From: Cytidiella melzeri
Lineage: Eukaryota > Basidiomycota > Agaricomycetes > Polyporales > Irpicaceae
DNA: 64,000 nt
Assembly (NCBI GenBank): GCA_022592445.1
Contig: JABYQR010000039.1
Span: forward strand, 62,001-126,000
Reading direction: 5' to 3'
Shown: in pieces, positions 34,138-46,235 of the stretch
Layout of the letters: each line of letters begins with the position of its first letter
Numbering within the stretch: the first letter of the stretch is position 1
The notes under the pieces: generated by a model
Database searches by the model: none
What the model was told of the DNA's origin: nothing
Seen by the model: the letters and a program-made list of their open reading frames with translations, nothing else
Program-made: the position numbers and the translations under genes

Positions 34138-37100
34138 ATGGACGCACGCTCATTAGCTGAACCTCCCCGCCGCGAGCCCTCAGCTCCCAGTGGAGTGCGC
34201 TTTCGCTTAAACAACATTGACCATCCGCCCTCATCAACCCCCAGCGAACAGCCTTCGACGCCAGTTCCTAACAAGAGCGCCCGTCCTGGCAGACTGCTGC
34301 GACAACGCCTGCGCATCAAGAAATTTCAGCAAACATGGGAGAATATCAAAGAAGATCTCCCTCCTCAGCTATCACGCTCGCACAGTCAGTTCTAGTTCAT
34401 AATGCGGTGGTTAACACACTCTGACAACACTATTCGTGTCAGTTGGCATGATATCCATAGGTCTGTTGTAATTGCAGACATCGCAGCATCCAGTTCCGCT
34501 TACACACCCCACCTAGGCGGAGTAATAGGCACAGGTCTATTCCTCGGCTCCGGGGTACGTTCCGCCCTCACTCGTCAATCTATGTACTGTACTCAATATA
34601 TACGCAGCAAGCATTGTACAACGGCGGGCCTATCGGAGCGTTCCTGGCTTACGCCATCATCGGGACTGTGGTATACTGCCTATGCGTCTCCATAGGAGAA
34701 ATGATCGCTTTCCTGTACTACCATATTTCTCGCCTATAACCGACTGAACGTCTTCTAAATATTATCGAGTCTAGACCCAACGTCGGCGGTGTCGTGGGCC
34801 TCGCCGACTTGTTTGTTGATCCTGCTTTAGGTTTCTCTTTGGGCTGGGCTGCGTGGGTAGGTCATTTACTCTCTCTCAGCTTGAGCTGTGCTGACTCGTG
34901 AATCACAAGTACAACTGGAGCGTCACCCTTCGTCAGTGCATCAGGATCTTCCAACTATAAGCACAACTCATACGATGCATAGCTGCCGAAATCTCCGCAG
35001 CGACGATTCTAGTCACACGCTGGGATCCAGATCACAAAATTCCGTGAGGATTCTGAGTGTTCGTGCAACCTTCCTACCCTCGTTGACTTTTAAATCATTT
35101 TTAGATTAGTCGCGCTCGCCGCCATCTTTGTAAGCACATTCTGCATCGTTTAACGACGTCTTGACCGATCAACACGTCCAGCTGTTCATGGCAACAGCAG
35201 TGAACTGCTTTCCTTCCCGCGTCTACGGCGAATTCGAGTTCTGGTTCTCAGCAATCAAAGTGCTCACCATTGTCGTGATCAGTACGTCCCGTCACTCCCT
35301 CTCTCTCTCACATACTTCCAACGCTGATACTGTCACTGTCGTGCAAAGTCGTCGTGTGCCTCGTCGTTGACCTCGGTGGCGGCAATCAAGGGTACACCCC
35401 CGTCATTTGTCATATTCATGTTTACAATGCTGAGCTGAGCTTCAGGTTCATTGGCGTAAATAACTGGTCGCAGCCATTTAGCAACAACCTTGGTGTGTCC
35501 GGTCCTCTCGGCCAATTTCTTGGCTTCTGGTCGTGCCTTCTTCAGGCCTGCTTCTCGTTCTTTGGCTCAGAAGTACCCGGCATCGTAAGTGACTTATTGG
35601 CTCTGCACTTGCAACCAGGAATACGGCTGATCGGATATCGCCTTATTCAGGCCGCTGGAGAAGTCATCGACGCCACCCGCGTAGGTGTTTTTCTTCCTCT
35701 CTATACCGAAATACCTCATCGCAAACGTTCACATCATTGTTGATTAGAACGTCCCGAGAGCCCTTCAACGAGTTTGGATTCGAATGTAAGAGCTCGTGTA
35801 CACATGGGTACCCAATCAGGCTAACTGTAATACCAGCACTATATTCTACGTCGGCGCCGTGTTCTGCGCTGGCCTCGTGGTCAGCCACAACGACGCGAGA
35901 CTGACAGCGCAGAGTAACCAAAACACCTCCCAGTCCTCACCATTCGTCATCGCGTTCGAAGATGCCGGGATCCACTTTGTGCGTTCACCATATCCAAGGG
36001 TCAACTCTCATTCTGACGCTTCGTGCCCCCTCCCCCCACACCGTTGTAGCTGTCGAGCATAGTAAACGCCGCGATCCTCCTCTCCGCATGGTCCGCCGCA
36101 GCCTCCGACATCTACATCAGTAGCAGGTTCCTCTTCTTCCTCGCCAAAAACCAACACGCACCCGAGATATTCTCCTTCCTCCGGCGTTACCCAAGAGTCA
36201 CCGCCGCCCCAGACTCGCGCCCACACGAAGAAGGTGTAGAACTCCCAGACGTCGACGAACTCGACGACGACGAGCTCCAGCCACTCTCGACCGCGCTCGA
36301 CGATAGTCAGAGGAGGTTGTCGAGACAGCGAACGGGGAGACCGAGGTTTGCGCCTGAAGCTGATCAGGTGTCGATACGTGGCGGTGTCGAGAGTGCAAAG
36401 GGGAGCCCGGATTCTATAAGGATTAACGTCATGCCTGCGAGTGAAGAAAACTTGTACCAAGATCGTGAAGACAACCACGAAGACAACCACGAAGGCGCCG
36501 GACCGAGCCCGAGGGAAGACGTCGAGTCCTTGCGCCCGAGCCCGAGGAGACATCCTTGGTTTGTTCTACCTCTATATGCTGTCCTGGCCTCAGCATCGGT
36601 TGGACTCTTGAGCTTCTTGAGCGCAGGTGGGCAAGGTGCCCAAGTCGTAAGTATCTTATGTTCTCCTCCGGGTTGTGGTTTAGCATCTCCTTACTGTTTG
36701 GGCGCTGTCGGCCTTTTCTAACAGATCTTCAACTGGCTGTCCTCCGTTGCTAGTATCGCATCGTTGCAATCGTGGCTAGGGATGTTGTATACTTATATCC
36801 GGTACAGATACCCACGCTGGTACTTACAACGCCCCGTTTCTGACCGTGTTTTCTTTTTTCCTGAATAAAAGGTGGTACCGAGGAACAGTGTATCATGAGA
36901 AGAAGCACAGCGCCTCGGCAGAGGAAGGAGACGAACAGTCCATCCAGGTCATCGAGAACATTACGAGGATCAAGGTCCATCGGCATAAAGGTCAACCTTG
37001 GGTAAGCCTTCTCGCTGCGACGAGACGACTCGGAGGCTGAGATTCATGTCGTTGCTCACAGCTCGCAGTGTATGCACTCTCGATGTGCATGCTCATTCTA

Positions 37101-37603
37101 TTGACCAACGGCTGGTAAGCGAAAACGTTCTCACACTGCTACTCTCCCTTGACTGACGCTGAACCCAACGATCATAGGACGGTATTCTTACACACCGGAT
37201 GGAGAATCGGTGAGTTTGTTTGGTTTGGTCGTTGTGGTTTGCGTTGCACGTAGCTCAACAAATCTACACACTCCGTTGAAACACAAAAAAGCCGACGTAC
37301 CTGGACAGCCCTCACAGGCTACTTCAGTAGCGGTATCGACCTTCCTCTCATCATACGTCCCAATCGTACGTCCATTCCGTCAGACTCTCTCACAACCCTT
37401 TTAAGGCTAAACCTCACTTCCAAATCCGTCGCTACTAGCCGTTCTTCATACTCCTGACATTAGGCTACAAGATCATCTATCAGACGAGAATGGTACGTTT
37501 TGACGAGATGGATTTCCAGACGGTGCATTTCAGAAGAGAGGAAGCGGACGACCGGCGTCCAAGCAGACGGGAAAGAGTCCTTGGTGCTTTACTCGTCATA
37601 TGA
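34138..37603 (+). CDS. Amino-acid permease (APC superfamily, yeast AAT type)
   Basis: A plasma-membrane amino-acid/H+ symporter of about 12 helices, split by more than ten short introns. The N-terminal tail (MDARSLAEPPRREPS...) leads to GMISIG joined across an intron to GVIGTGLFLGSG, the hallmark of helix 1. Then come QALYNGGPIGAFLAYAIIG, SIGEMIAFL, and PNVGGVVGLADLFVDPALGF. NCFPSRVYGEFEFWFSAIK and CFSFFGSEVPGIAAGE (joined) follow, then SSRFLFFLAKNQHAPEIF. At that point, between helices 8 and 9, there is an insertion of roughly 120 residues rich in Asp, Glu and Arg (about 36180-36550) before HPWFVLPLYAVLAS. The end is FFILLTLGYKIIYQTRM and a basic tail, with the stop at 37603. Substrate range cannot be read from the sequence. 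Confidence 0.88.
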
Positions 37604-37703
37604 AGGAGGGCTGTTTTAGTAACAAGCATTTTCATCTCACAAATCCTACGAATAAATAATACCTGTATATTTACATTTACGCCATGATAGCCAACATCAG
37701 CCG

Positions 37704-40176
37704 TTACCGTCTCGATCTCCACAGAGGTGTGATAGCCTGTGCGACAATATTCCCTGCAGCCTCCAACCGATCCCGAAGGCCCTGGTCCGGTACCGAGTTG
37801 AGGATCCCCCGAGCTCTCCATTTGTCTGGATGGAACCTGCGGTGTGTCTTCTCCAAAAGTGCCTTGTACTCTTTGTCATTTCTCAACAGCTTTTCCATAG
37901 CATTGAAAAACTTTTCTACCGCTCCCCACTCGATAGACGCAATAATCTGGCAATAGGGAGGGTCCAGGACAGGCCATGGTACGTTCTCGAAAATGAGTGG
38001 CCGCGACTCCTCGAACTTGATCGAGTCGAACTCATCACTGACCAGCAAGAACCTCTCCAAGGCGCGCTGGTCATTCCAAAAAATGAACTTCAAATCGCGT
38101 CCTTGACATCGAACACGTTCGGTGGCCGCAGCTTGCTCGTACAACCGTTGCCGGTTTTCCGCGTCTCGTTTCTGTTGTTCCTCGCGCTCTCGCTGCTCTC
38201 GTGCCATTCGCTCGGCCTCCTCTCTCTCCCTCGCAAGTCTTTCAGCTACCTCTCTCGCTCGTGCTTCCCGCTCCCGCTTTAACCGTTCCTCCTCCGCCAA
38301 CGCCGCCTCTCGCTGTCTCTTCTCCCTCTCCTCTCTCTCCGCCTCTTCAACCAACCTCAACTCCTGCATCTTCCTGATCGACTCTGCCAGCTCCGCCTGT
38401 CGCAATGTCTCCTCGTCTGTCTCCTGCTCCCTATCCTCTTTCTCAATCGCCTCCCTCGCCGCCCTAAGCCGAGCCTCCTCCTCCTCCGCAGCCTTCCGAC
38501 GCGCCTGTACAAGCAGCTTCTTCTGCAAAGCCTCCTCCATACTCCCCAACGCCTCATTCAGACGCTTCTCTACCTCGGCATGCACCTTTTCGGCATTTTC
38601 CCACGCTTTCTTTGCCTCCACACACGTCATTCGCGCCTTCAACATCTCCGAGTTTACTTCAGACAGAGTTACTCTGGCTTCCATATGTTCTAGACCCGCG
38701 CTCGTCTCTTCTGCCATTGCAGCATCGAGAGCTTGCCTTGCCGCCGCTTCTGCACGCTCAGCCTCTTCTTTGCGACGTCGTCGTTCCTCCTGTTTCTTAG
38801 CTTTCGCTTCTGCAGCTTCTTTGGCGGCAGCAGCAGCCTCCTTCTCCCTGCGCTCTGCTGCTTCCCTTATTGCTTGCGCAATATCCTCTTGCCGTCGTCG
38901 CTCTGCCTCTGCGTCTTCAACATTCTGCGCAGCAACCTCTGGCGAGGAGCGACCAGATGTACTTTCCTACGTCCGAAACGGTAAGCCAAAGCCGCGGAAA
39001 GCAGTGTTTGACGAGGAGCCTTACCGACTCTGGTGAATTTGGACGGCTTCGATGAATGGGAGGTGTGCCAATGGAGCTAAAGTGCGACCAAAAGACGTCT
39101 TGAGCGATAGGCTCGTAATAGCGTACGGTGATGGTGCGATTCCTGATCAACGCGCCGTTCATAACATGCATAGCTGTTGCAGCTAAACAAATGTGGCATA
39201 AGTAAAGGTTGAAGGTTTGAGCGGTGTGAAGCATGTGTTACCTGAATTACGAGATTGGAAAGAAACGAAACCGTATGCGCCTGATGCACCCTTCACTGTT
39301 GCGCTGTTATCATGATTTAGCGTAGTTATCAGTGACAGATAGCCATCTTACTCTCTAAAGTGCCCGAACTAGTGGAGAATGCCGTTGGTCAATGCTGTAG
39401 AGTACATGCTGTTCGTATGCGCACCTCTATGAAAGCATCCACGAGGTCATCGTCTGTGCACCCAGCTCCCATACCCTAGATACACAGCACATCAATTCCG
39501 TAACAGAGATCAAATGCCAAGAGGTAGCATACTGCGCAGTAAAGACTGCAGGGGTCATACGTTCGCAGGATAAACGCAGGACGATGCTGCATGCCCTCAT
39601 GCAGAGCGTTCTTCTCCATCCGAGCCCAGTTCGCATCATCCTCGTTCCAATATTCAACAACTATGACACGCTCCGGATACCCCACGTTCACATTTGTCCG
39701 GACAGATACAAGCGGCCCTGCGCGACGGAACCACCTAAACACCGTCTGGGGGCTCTCATCACCTATGTGACCCGCAGTCCCATACGTCTTCACGAATTGA
39801 GGGAAAATGCGATGGGTCGGAAGCGCAGGTTCAAGAGTCGGGGAGTGCGAGATGACCATCGTCCAGGGCGGTCCGGAATTAGCCACGACGGCACCCTGCA
39901 AAGTAGCAAGAGCCATTTCCGCTGGAAGCAGCTCAGATTCTCAGCGATATGGAAGAGACTGGCCGAGCACATACCTAGGAAAACAGTGTGAAAACGAACG
40001 ATCCATTTCTTGCGTTTGGAATTCCCGTGCACAGAACTCTTCCCAGCGTTGAATATGGTGCCGCACGGGCTAAAGACTTCCTCGAGGTGGGTCCACTGAA
40101 TCCGTTTGGGAGGGTCCGCGAGGTATAGGATTGGGTCGGTGAGAAGTGGATGCGTCGCGACACGAACTGCATCCAT
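37704..40176 (-). CDS. RRM(x3)-coiled-coil-HPDKW protein, copy A
   Basis: The start MDAVRVATHPLLTDP at 40176 enters an RRM-like fold: ILYLADPPKRI, LEEVFSPCGTI, KWIVRFHTVF, and, after an intron, MALATLQGAVV with WTMVISHSP. A second RRM-like unit has VFRWFRRAGPLVSV and ERVIVVEYWNEDDA. A third is split over small exons: GMGAGCTDDDLVDAFIE, then ASGAYGFVSFQSRNS (RNP1-like) and AMHVMNGALIRNRTITVRYY. The last exon (38966-37704, 420 codons) is a long Glu/Arg/Ala coiled coil with repeated REEAER-like heptads. It then has a conserved end: RALERFLLVSDEFDSIKF, VPWPVL, WGAVEKFFNAMEKLL, HRRFHPDKW and AQAITPLW. HPD recalls the J-domain loop, but the surroundings do not match DnaJ by eye. The gene appears intact. 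RNA binding is inferred and its role unknown. Confidence 0.72.
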
Positions 40177-40650
40177 GTCGAACTGAGAGATGTAATCCTC
40201 AGGTCGTCGTGGCTACAGTGCAAGTACCGTAAGAGTGCTAGTGAGGCCTCCTCCTCCTTAAACCCGGTGAATTGCAACCGCTATGTTTCCTCCCTTCAAT
40301 CAGAGGCGTTGACCCAATTTAAAGGCATCTATCGATCAGACGTCCCTCGGTTGCATAGTTTCGTAATGCATGAGCGCTGAAGCGATGTTTGGGCTACTGT
40401 TTTCACAGATGCGTATGCGTTAGTCGTGGCAATTCGTGCAAAGGCTTGCAGTGTTACTCATTTTGCTCGTGGCAGGATACTAAGTTGAACTTGGATGAGT
40501 ACGCGGCTGCATGGTGACATGGAAATGCAAATCTATCTAGCGCGCTACACTGTGTTTAGAGCTCCGCCCCAAAAATAATGTCTACAACAGCATATCAACC
40601 TAATGCTAGCGATCTTTCGTCAAAGGCACAGTACTAGTCAGCATCAGTCG
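40177..40650. other. Spacer between copies A and B
   Basis: Repeat-unit DNA between two head-to-tail paralogues. The part nearest copy A is similar to the matching DNA upstream of copies B and C and is the likely promoter. Confidence 0.5.
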
Positions 40651-43177
40651 CTACCGTCTTGTTCTCAGCCACAGAGGTGTAATAGCCTGCGCGACAACAT
40701 TTCCTGCAGCCTCCAACCGATCCCGAAGGTCCTGGTCCAGCACCGAGTTAAGGATCCCTCGAGCTTTCCATTTGTCTGGATGAAACCTGCGATGCGCCTT
40801 TTCCAAAAGTGCCTTGTACTCCGTCTGATTTTCCAGCAGCTTTTCAATGGCGTTGAAGAACTTCTCTACAGCTCCCCATTCAATAGAATCCCAGCTTGTG
40901 CGGTGCGGATGGTCTAGAACAGGCCACGGTACACTCTCGAAAGTGAGAGGCTGCGACTCCTGGAACTTGATTGAGTCAAACTCGGCACTGACGAACAAGA
41001 ACCTCTCGTGAGCGCGCTGGACATGCCATATCACGACGTATGTCGTTGGACAGAACTTGTGATCGCGTCGTAGACATCGAAGACGTTCCAAGGCTGCAAA
41101 TTTCTGGTACAGGTGTTGCCGGTTTGTTGCGTCTCGTTTCTGCTTTTCTTCCCGCTCCCGCTGCTCTCGTGCCACTCGCTCAGCCTCATCTCTCTCCCTC
41201 GCAAGTCTTTCAGCTGCCTCTCTCGCTTGTGCTTCTCGCTCCCGCTTCAGCTGCTCCTCCCTGGCCAATGCTGCCTCCCGGTCCTTCTTCTCCCTTTCCT
41301 CCTTCTCCGCCTTTTCGATCTTATTCAACTCTTCCATTTTCCTAATCGACTCCGCCAGCGCCGCCTGCCGCAAGCTTTCTTCGTTTATTTCCTGCTCCTC
41401 TTCTATCTCTTGCTCCTCGTATATCCAATCCTCCTCGTCCTCTTTCGTAATGGCCTCTCTTGCAGCCCTGAACGCAAGCTCCTCCTTCTCAGCTTTCCTT
41501 CGACACTCCTCTGCGTCCAGTTTCAACCGCACAGCCTCGTCTAAATCCTCTCGAACATCAGCAACTCGTTTCTTTGCCCCCGTCTGTTTAGTCATTGCTT
41601 CTAACCACGCTTTCTTCGCCTCTGCGCATGCCTGCTCCGCGTTCGCCAGCTCTAAATCGGCCGTCGCCACAATGCTCTTGGCAGCCAGAACACCCTCGTG
41701 GGCGCTGTCCTCTGCTGCGATGGCATTCTGAAGCTTTTCTCTCGCCATGGCTTCAGCGCGCTCTGCTGCTTTTCTGCGAAGTCGCTGTTCCTCCCGTCTC
41801 TTGATCTTGGCATTTGCAGCCTCCTTGGCACTGTGCTCTGCTGCTTCTCTTCTGTTCCGCATTTCGTTTTCCTCACGCCGCCGCTCTGCCTCTGCCCTCT
41901 CGGCCGCTTGTGCAGCATGAGCCGGCGTGGATCTACCGGACGGACTGTCCTGCGTCAAAGATTAGAGCCAAGGCTACTCCAAAACCGAGTGGCCAGGTGC
42001 TTACGGGCTGGGCCGAGCTTGGTCGGCCTTGACAGCTGGGAGGTGTAGCACCTGTGCTATACTGTGATCGAAAGATATGCTGAGCGCCAGGCTCATAATA
42101 TCGTACGGTGATCGCGTGTATTCCTATGACCTTCCCATTCATGGTTTGCAGAGCTGCGGCAGCTGCGAGAATATAGCTTGAGTAAAGTCTCGACGTTGCA
42201 AGCTTTTTTGGATATATGGTCTTACCTGAGTTGCGAGACAAGAAAGAAATGAAGCCGTATGAGTCTGGTACGCCGACTTTTTTCAGTCCTACGCTGTTGT
42301 GACGATCAGCTACGTTATTGGTAGTACAACACCCCCTTACTGATTTATTGGACCGAACTAGGAAGAGGGATGCTGGTAAATATACTGTAGCAGATGTGAT
42401 TGTTGAGCGCACCTCGGAGAAAGCACCCACGAAGTCTTTGTGCGTGAATGTAGCGCCGAAACCCTAGACAAATGGCATCAGACAATCATGTCGAACATGC
42501 AAACACAACCGAGGGTCAGCGTACCGCACAGTAAAGGTTGTGTGGGTCGTAAGTTCGCAGTGTAAACGCAGGTCGATGCTGCATGTCTTCATGTAAAGCA
42601 TTCTTCTTAATCCGAGCCAAATTCGCGTGTTCTTCATTCCAGTATTCTACAACTATAGCACGCTGCGGGTATCCCACGTTCACGTCTGTTTGAACAGATA
42701 CAAGCGGTCCTGCGCGACGAAACCACTTGAAAAGTGTCTGGGGGTCCTCTTCGGCACCTATGTGGCCCGGAGTCCCATTCAAATCGGTCCTCACGAATTG
42801 AGGGAATATGCGGTGGGAAGGAAACGCAGCTTCCAAAGTGCAAGAGTGAGATATGACCATGGTCCAGGGCAAGAGGTTTGGGCCAGTTACGGTAGCACCT
42901 TGCAGAGTAGCAAGAGCCATTTCCGCTGAACAGCAATTCAGGTTTATACGAATTGGAAGATGGGTTAGCACGTACCCAGGTAAACACTGGAAAAACGAAC
43001 GGTCCATCTCTTGCGGTTGGACTTTCCGTACACGGTGCTCTTTCCACCGCTGGATATGGCGCCACACGGACGAAAGACTTCCTCAAGGTGATACCATTTA
43101 ATTCGTTTGGGAGGGTCAGCAAGGTACAAGATTGGGTCGGTGAGAAGTGGATGTGGCGAGTCATGAATTGTAGCCAT
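40651..43177 (-). CDS. RRM(x3)-coiled-coil-HPDKW protein, copy B
   Basis: Paralogue of copies A and C, with the same exon plan. The start MATIHDSPHPLLTDPILYL is at 43177. RRM-like unit 1 holds YLADPPKRIKWYHLEEVF and RWTVRFSSVY, then MALATLQGATV and PWTMVISHS. Unit 2 holds LFKWFRRAGPLVSVQ and RAIVVEYWNEEHA. Unit 3 holds DSYGFISFLSRNS and LQTMNGKVIGIHAITVRYY. The final exon starts near 41949 (DSPSGRSTPA) and is about 432 codons. Its coiled coil carries an extra acidic insert (YEEQEIEEEQEINEES) absent from copy A. The C-terminal block is kept: ERFLFVSAEFDSIKF, VPWPVL, WGAVEKFFNAIEKLL, HRRFHPDKW, AQAITPLW. No stop or frameshift was seen. Confidence 0.72.
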
Positions 43178-43699
43178 GTCGAACTGAGAGATGCAATCCT
43201 CAAGTCGTCGTAGCTACAGTGCAAGCACCGTAAGAGTGCTACTAAGGAGAGTTTTCTTGAGCCCCGGCGCTAGGTTCCCTCCCTTTATCATAGGTGTGGC
43301 ACACCTCAAGGCATCAGACGTCCGAGGTGACATCGCTTCATTGTGCGAAAAAGCGCTGGAACAATTTGACATTCACCAAGCAGCTGCTTGAGTAGGTGCA
43401 AATGCGTTGGTTGTCGCAGTCCATGCAAAAGCTCGACGGATTATTCATGGTGGTCGCTGTGGGATGGTAAGTTGGTTGAACTTCATCAAATATGAGAAGT
43501 GCAAATACCACGTTTAAGTTTTGAGCTCCGCGTCAAAAGTCCTCACGCTCAGCCGCTGTGGCCGAGACGTGACGCGTGAAGTCTCGAAACACTCTTTGGC
43601 ACTCATTGTGTGTCTATGCACTGGCAACATTCCGCAAGATCATGTAAGTATCTTCTCACAACATATTCAACATTGAGGGCGGCTTCTGAACATCAGTCA
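43178..43699. other. Spacer between copies B and C
   Basis: About 520 bases of repeat-unit DNA containing the upstream region of copy B and the 3' end of copy C. No other gene is seen. Confidence 0.5.
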
Positions 43700-46235
43700 C
43701 TACCGTCTTGTTTTCAGCCATAGAGGAGTAATAGCCTGCGCGACAACATTTCCTGCGGCCTCCAACCGATCCCGAAGGTCTTGGTCCAGTATCGACTTGA
43801 GGATACCGCGAGCCTTCCATTTATCTGGATGGAATCTGCGATGCGCCTTCTCCAACAGTGCCGTGTATTCCGTTTCATTTTCCAAGACTTCCTCCATAGC
43901 CCTGAAAAACTTCTCTACAGCTCCCCACTCGATAGACTCCAAGCTCATCCAGTGCGGACGGTCCAGAACAGGCCACGGCACGCTCTCAAAAGTGAGCGGC
44001 TGTGAGTCCTGAAACTTGATTGAGTTGAACTCGGCACTGACAAACAAGAACCTCTCGTGGGCGAGCTCGTTGTGCCATATCACGGTCGGAAAGAACTGGA
44101 GGTCACGTCGTTGACATCGAACACATTCCTTGGCTGCGGCTTGCTGGTACAGCCGTAGTCGGTCTTCTGCGTCCCGTTTCTGCTTCTCCTCCCGTTCTCT
44201 CTGCTCACGCGCCACTCGCTCAGCCTCGTCTCTCTCCCGCGCAAGTCTTTCAGCTATTTCCCTTGCTCGTGCTTCGCGCTCCCGCTTCAACCGTTCCTCC
44301 CTGGCGAACGCTGCCTCCCGATCCTTCTTCTCCTTTTCCTCTTTCTCCGCATTTTCAATTTTATTGATCTCCTCCATCTTCCTGATCGACTCCGCCAGCG
44401 CCGCCTGCCGCAAACTCTCTTCGTCCATCTCTTGCTCCTCTTCTATCCCCTGCTCCTCCTCTGTTCCACCCTCCTCATCCTCCCTAGCAGTGAATTCTCT
44501 TGCTGCGCGGAAAGAAAGCTCCTCCTCCTCAGCAACCCTTCGACCCCTCTCTGCGTGCAGTTCCAAGCGCAAAGCCTTATCCAGATCCTCTCGAACATTA
44601 GCTACATGTTCCTTTGCCCCTGTCTCCGCAGCTACGGCATGCAGCCACGCTCTTTTTGCCTCCGTACATGCCTGCATCGCGTGCACCAGCTCTAAGTTGG
44701 CCGTCGCCAAAACGCTCTCGGCTGCCAGAACACCCTCATGGGCGCTGCCTTCTGCTGCGATGGCATCCTGAAGCTTTTCTCTCGCCATGGCTTCGGCGCG
44801 CTCTGCTGATTCTCTGCGTAGTCGCCGTTCCTCACGCTTCCTGAGCTTGGCCTCTGCAGCCTCCCTCGCGCAGCGCTCGGCTGCTTCCTGGTTTTCCTGT
44901 GCGACGCGTTCGCGACATTTCCGCCCTTCCTCCTTCCTCTCGGCCTCTTGTGCAGCAATATCCAGCGCGGATTTGTCGGATGTACTTTGCTACATCCAAA
45001 GAGTAAGCCAATGTGGCCAGAACCCTTGTGACGAGGTGCGTACCGGTTGCGTTGAGCTTGGGTGGCTTTGACCGTAACATCTAGCATGTGTAGCAATCGA
45101 GCTATACTGTGACCGAAAGATGTTAAGAGCGTCGGGCTCAAAATACCGTACGATGACAGAGCGATTTCCAATGAGCTTCCCATTCATAGTTTGCACAGCT
45201 GCAGCAGCTAAATCGCAGATATCGTGAGTGAAGTCTGCAAGGTTCAATTAATCGGAATATGTACTACCTGATGCGATAGACAGAAAAGATATGAAGCCGA
45301 ATGAGTCCAGGCCGACTCTTACCAATTTTGTCAATGCTCTGTCATAATGTTTAGCTACGTTATTGGTAGCAAAATACCATCTTACTGATTTATTGCACCG
45401 AACTTATAAAAGAAGAGATGTTGGTAAATACACTGTAGCAGATGTTAGTCGTACGCGCACCTTGGAGAAAGCATCTACGAAGTCTTGGTACGGGTATGTG
45501 ACGCCTAACCCCTACACGAAGACCATCTAATCAATGTTTAGATAGACAGCCATAGCAGAGAGGTAGCACACCGCGCAGTAAAGGTTGCGTGAGTCATACG
45601 TTCTCAGGGTAAACGCGGGACGATGATGCATATCCTCATGCAAAGCGTTCGTTTTACTCTGAGCCAAACTCGCGTCTCGTTCGCTCCAATACTCAACAAC
45701 TATAGCGTGCTGCGGATATCCCATATTCACGTTTTTGCGCACTGATACAAGTGGTCCTGCACGACGAAACCACTTGAAAAGTGTTTGGGGGCTCTCCTCA
45801 CCACCTATTGGGCCTGGAGTCCCAGTCGAGTTCGTCCTGACATATTGTGGGAAAATGCAATCGGGTGGAAGAGCAGGTTGAAGAGTCGGGGAGTGAGATA
45901 GAACCACCTTCCAGGGAGCTCCAGAGTTAACTACAATGGTGCCCTGCAGCGTAGCAAGAGCCATCTCCGCTGGAACGGCGTCTCAGATGTTTCGCGACTT
46001 GCAAGAGAGTACCGGACTAGAACGTACCATGGAAAACACTGGAAAATTGAACGATCCGTGTCTTGCGGTTTGGTTGCCCGAGCACTGGATTCTTTCCACC
46101 GCTAGTTATTGTGCCACACGAGTTAAAGGCTTTCTCGAGGTGGTACCATTTGACTCGTTTGGGAGGGTCCACGAGGTACAGAACTGGCTTGGTGAGCAGT
46201 GGATGTGGCGAATCATGGCCGGGGAAAGCAGCCAT
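43700..46235 (-). CDS. RRM(x3)-coiled-coil-HPDKW protein, copy C
   Basis: Third paralogue, closer to copy B than to copy A by eye. The start MAAFPGHDSPHPLLTKP at 46235 is followed by VLYLVDPPKRVKWYHLEKAF and RIVQFSSVF. Unit 2 has LFKWFRRAGPLVSVRKNVNM and HAIVVEYWSERDA. Unit 3 has GLDSFGFISFLSIAS and QTMNGKLIGNRSVIVRYFEP. The final exon begins after a GTAG acceptor with QSTSDKSALD, passes through the coiled coil with an acidic insert (EEEQGIEEEQEMDEES) as in copy B, and ends in the shared block with HRRFHPDKW and AQAITPLW. It has a CxxC pair (CVRCQRRD) where copies A and B keep only the second Cys. The frame is open throughout. Confidence 0.72.

Noticed and set aside
36008..36553. 181-codon minus-strand frame inside the permease gene
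   Set aside because: Shadow of the acidic loop exon, with no independent features.
38122..39036. 304-codon Ser/Arg/Cys-rich open frame on the plus strand
   Set aside because: It is the antisense shadow of the Glu/Arg/Ala coiled-coil exon of array copy A. The same applies to similar frames in copies B and C.
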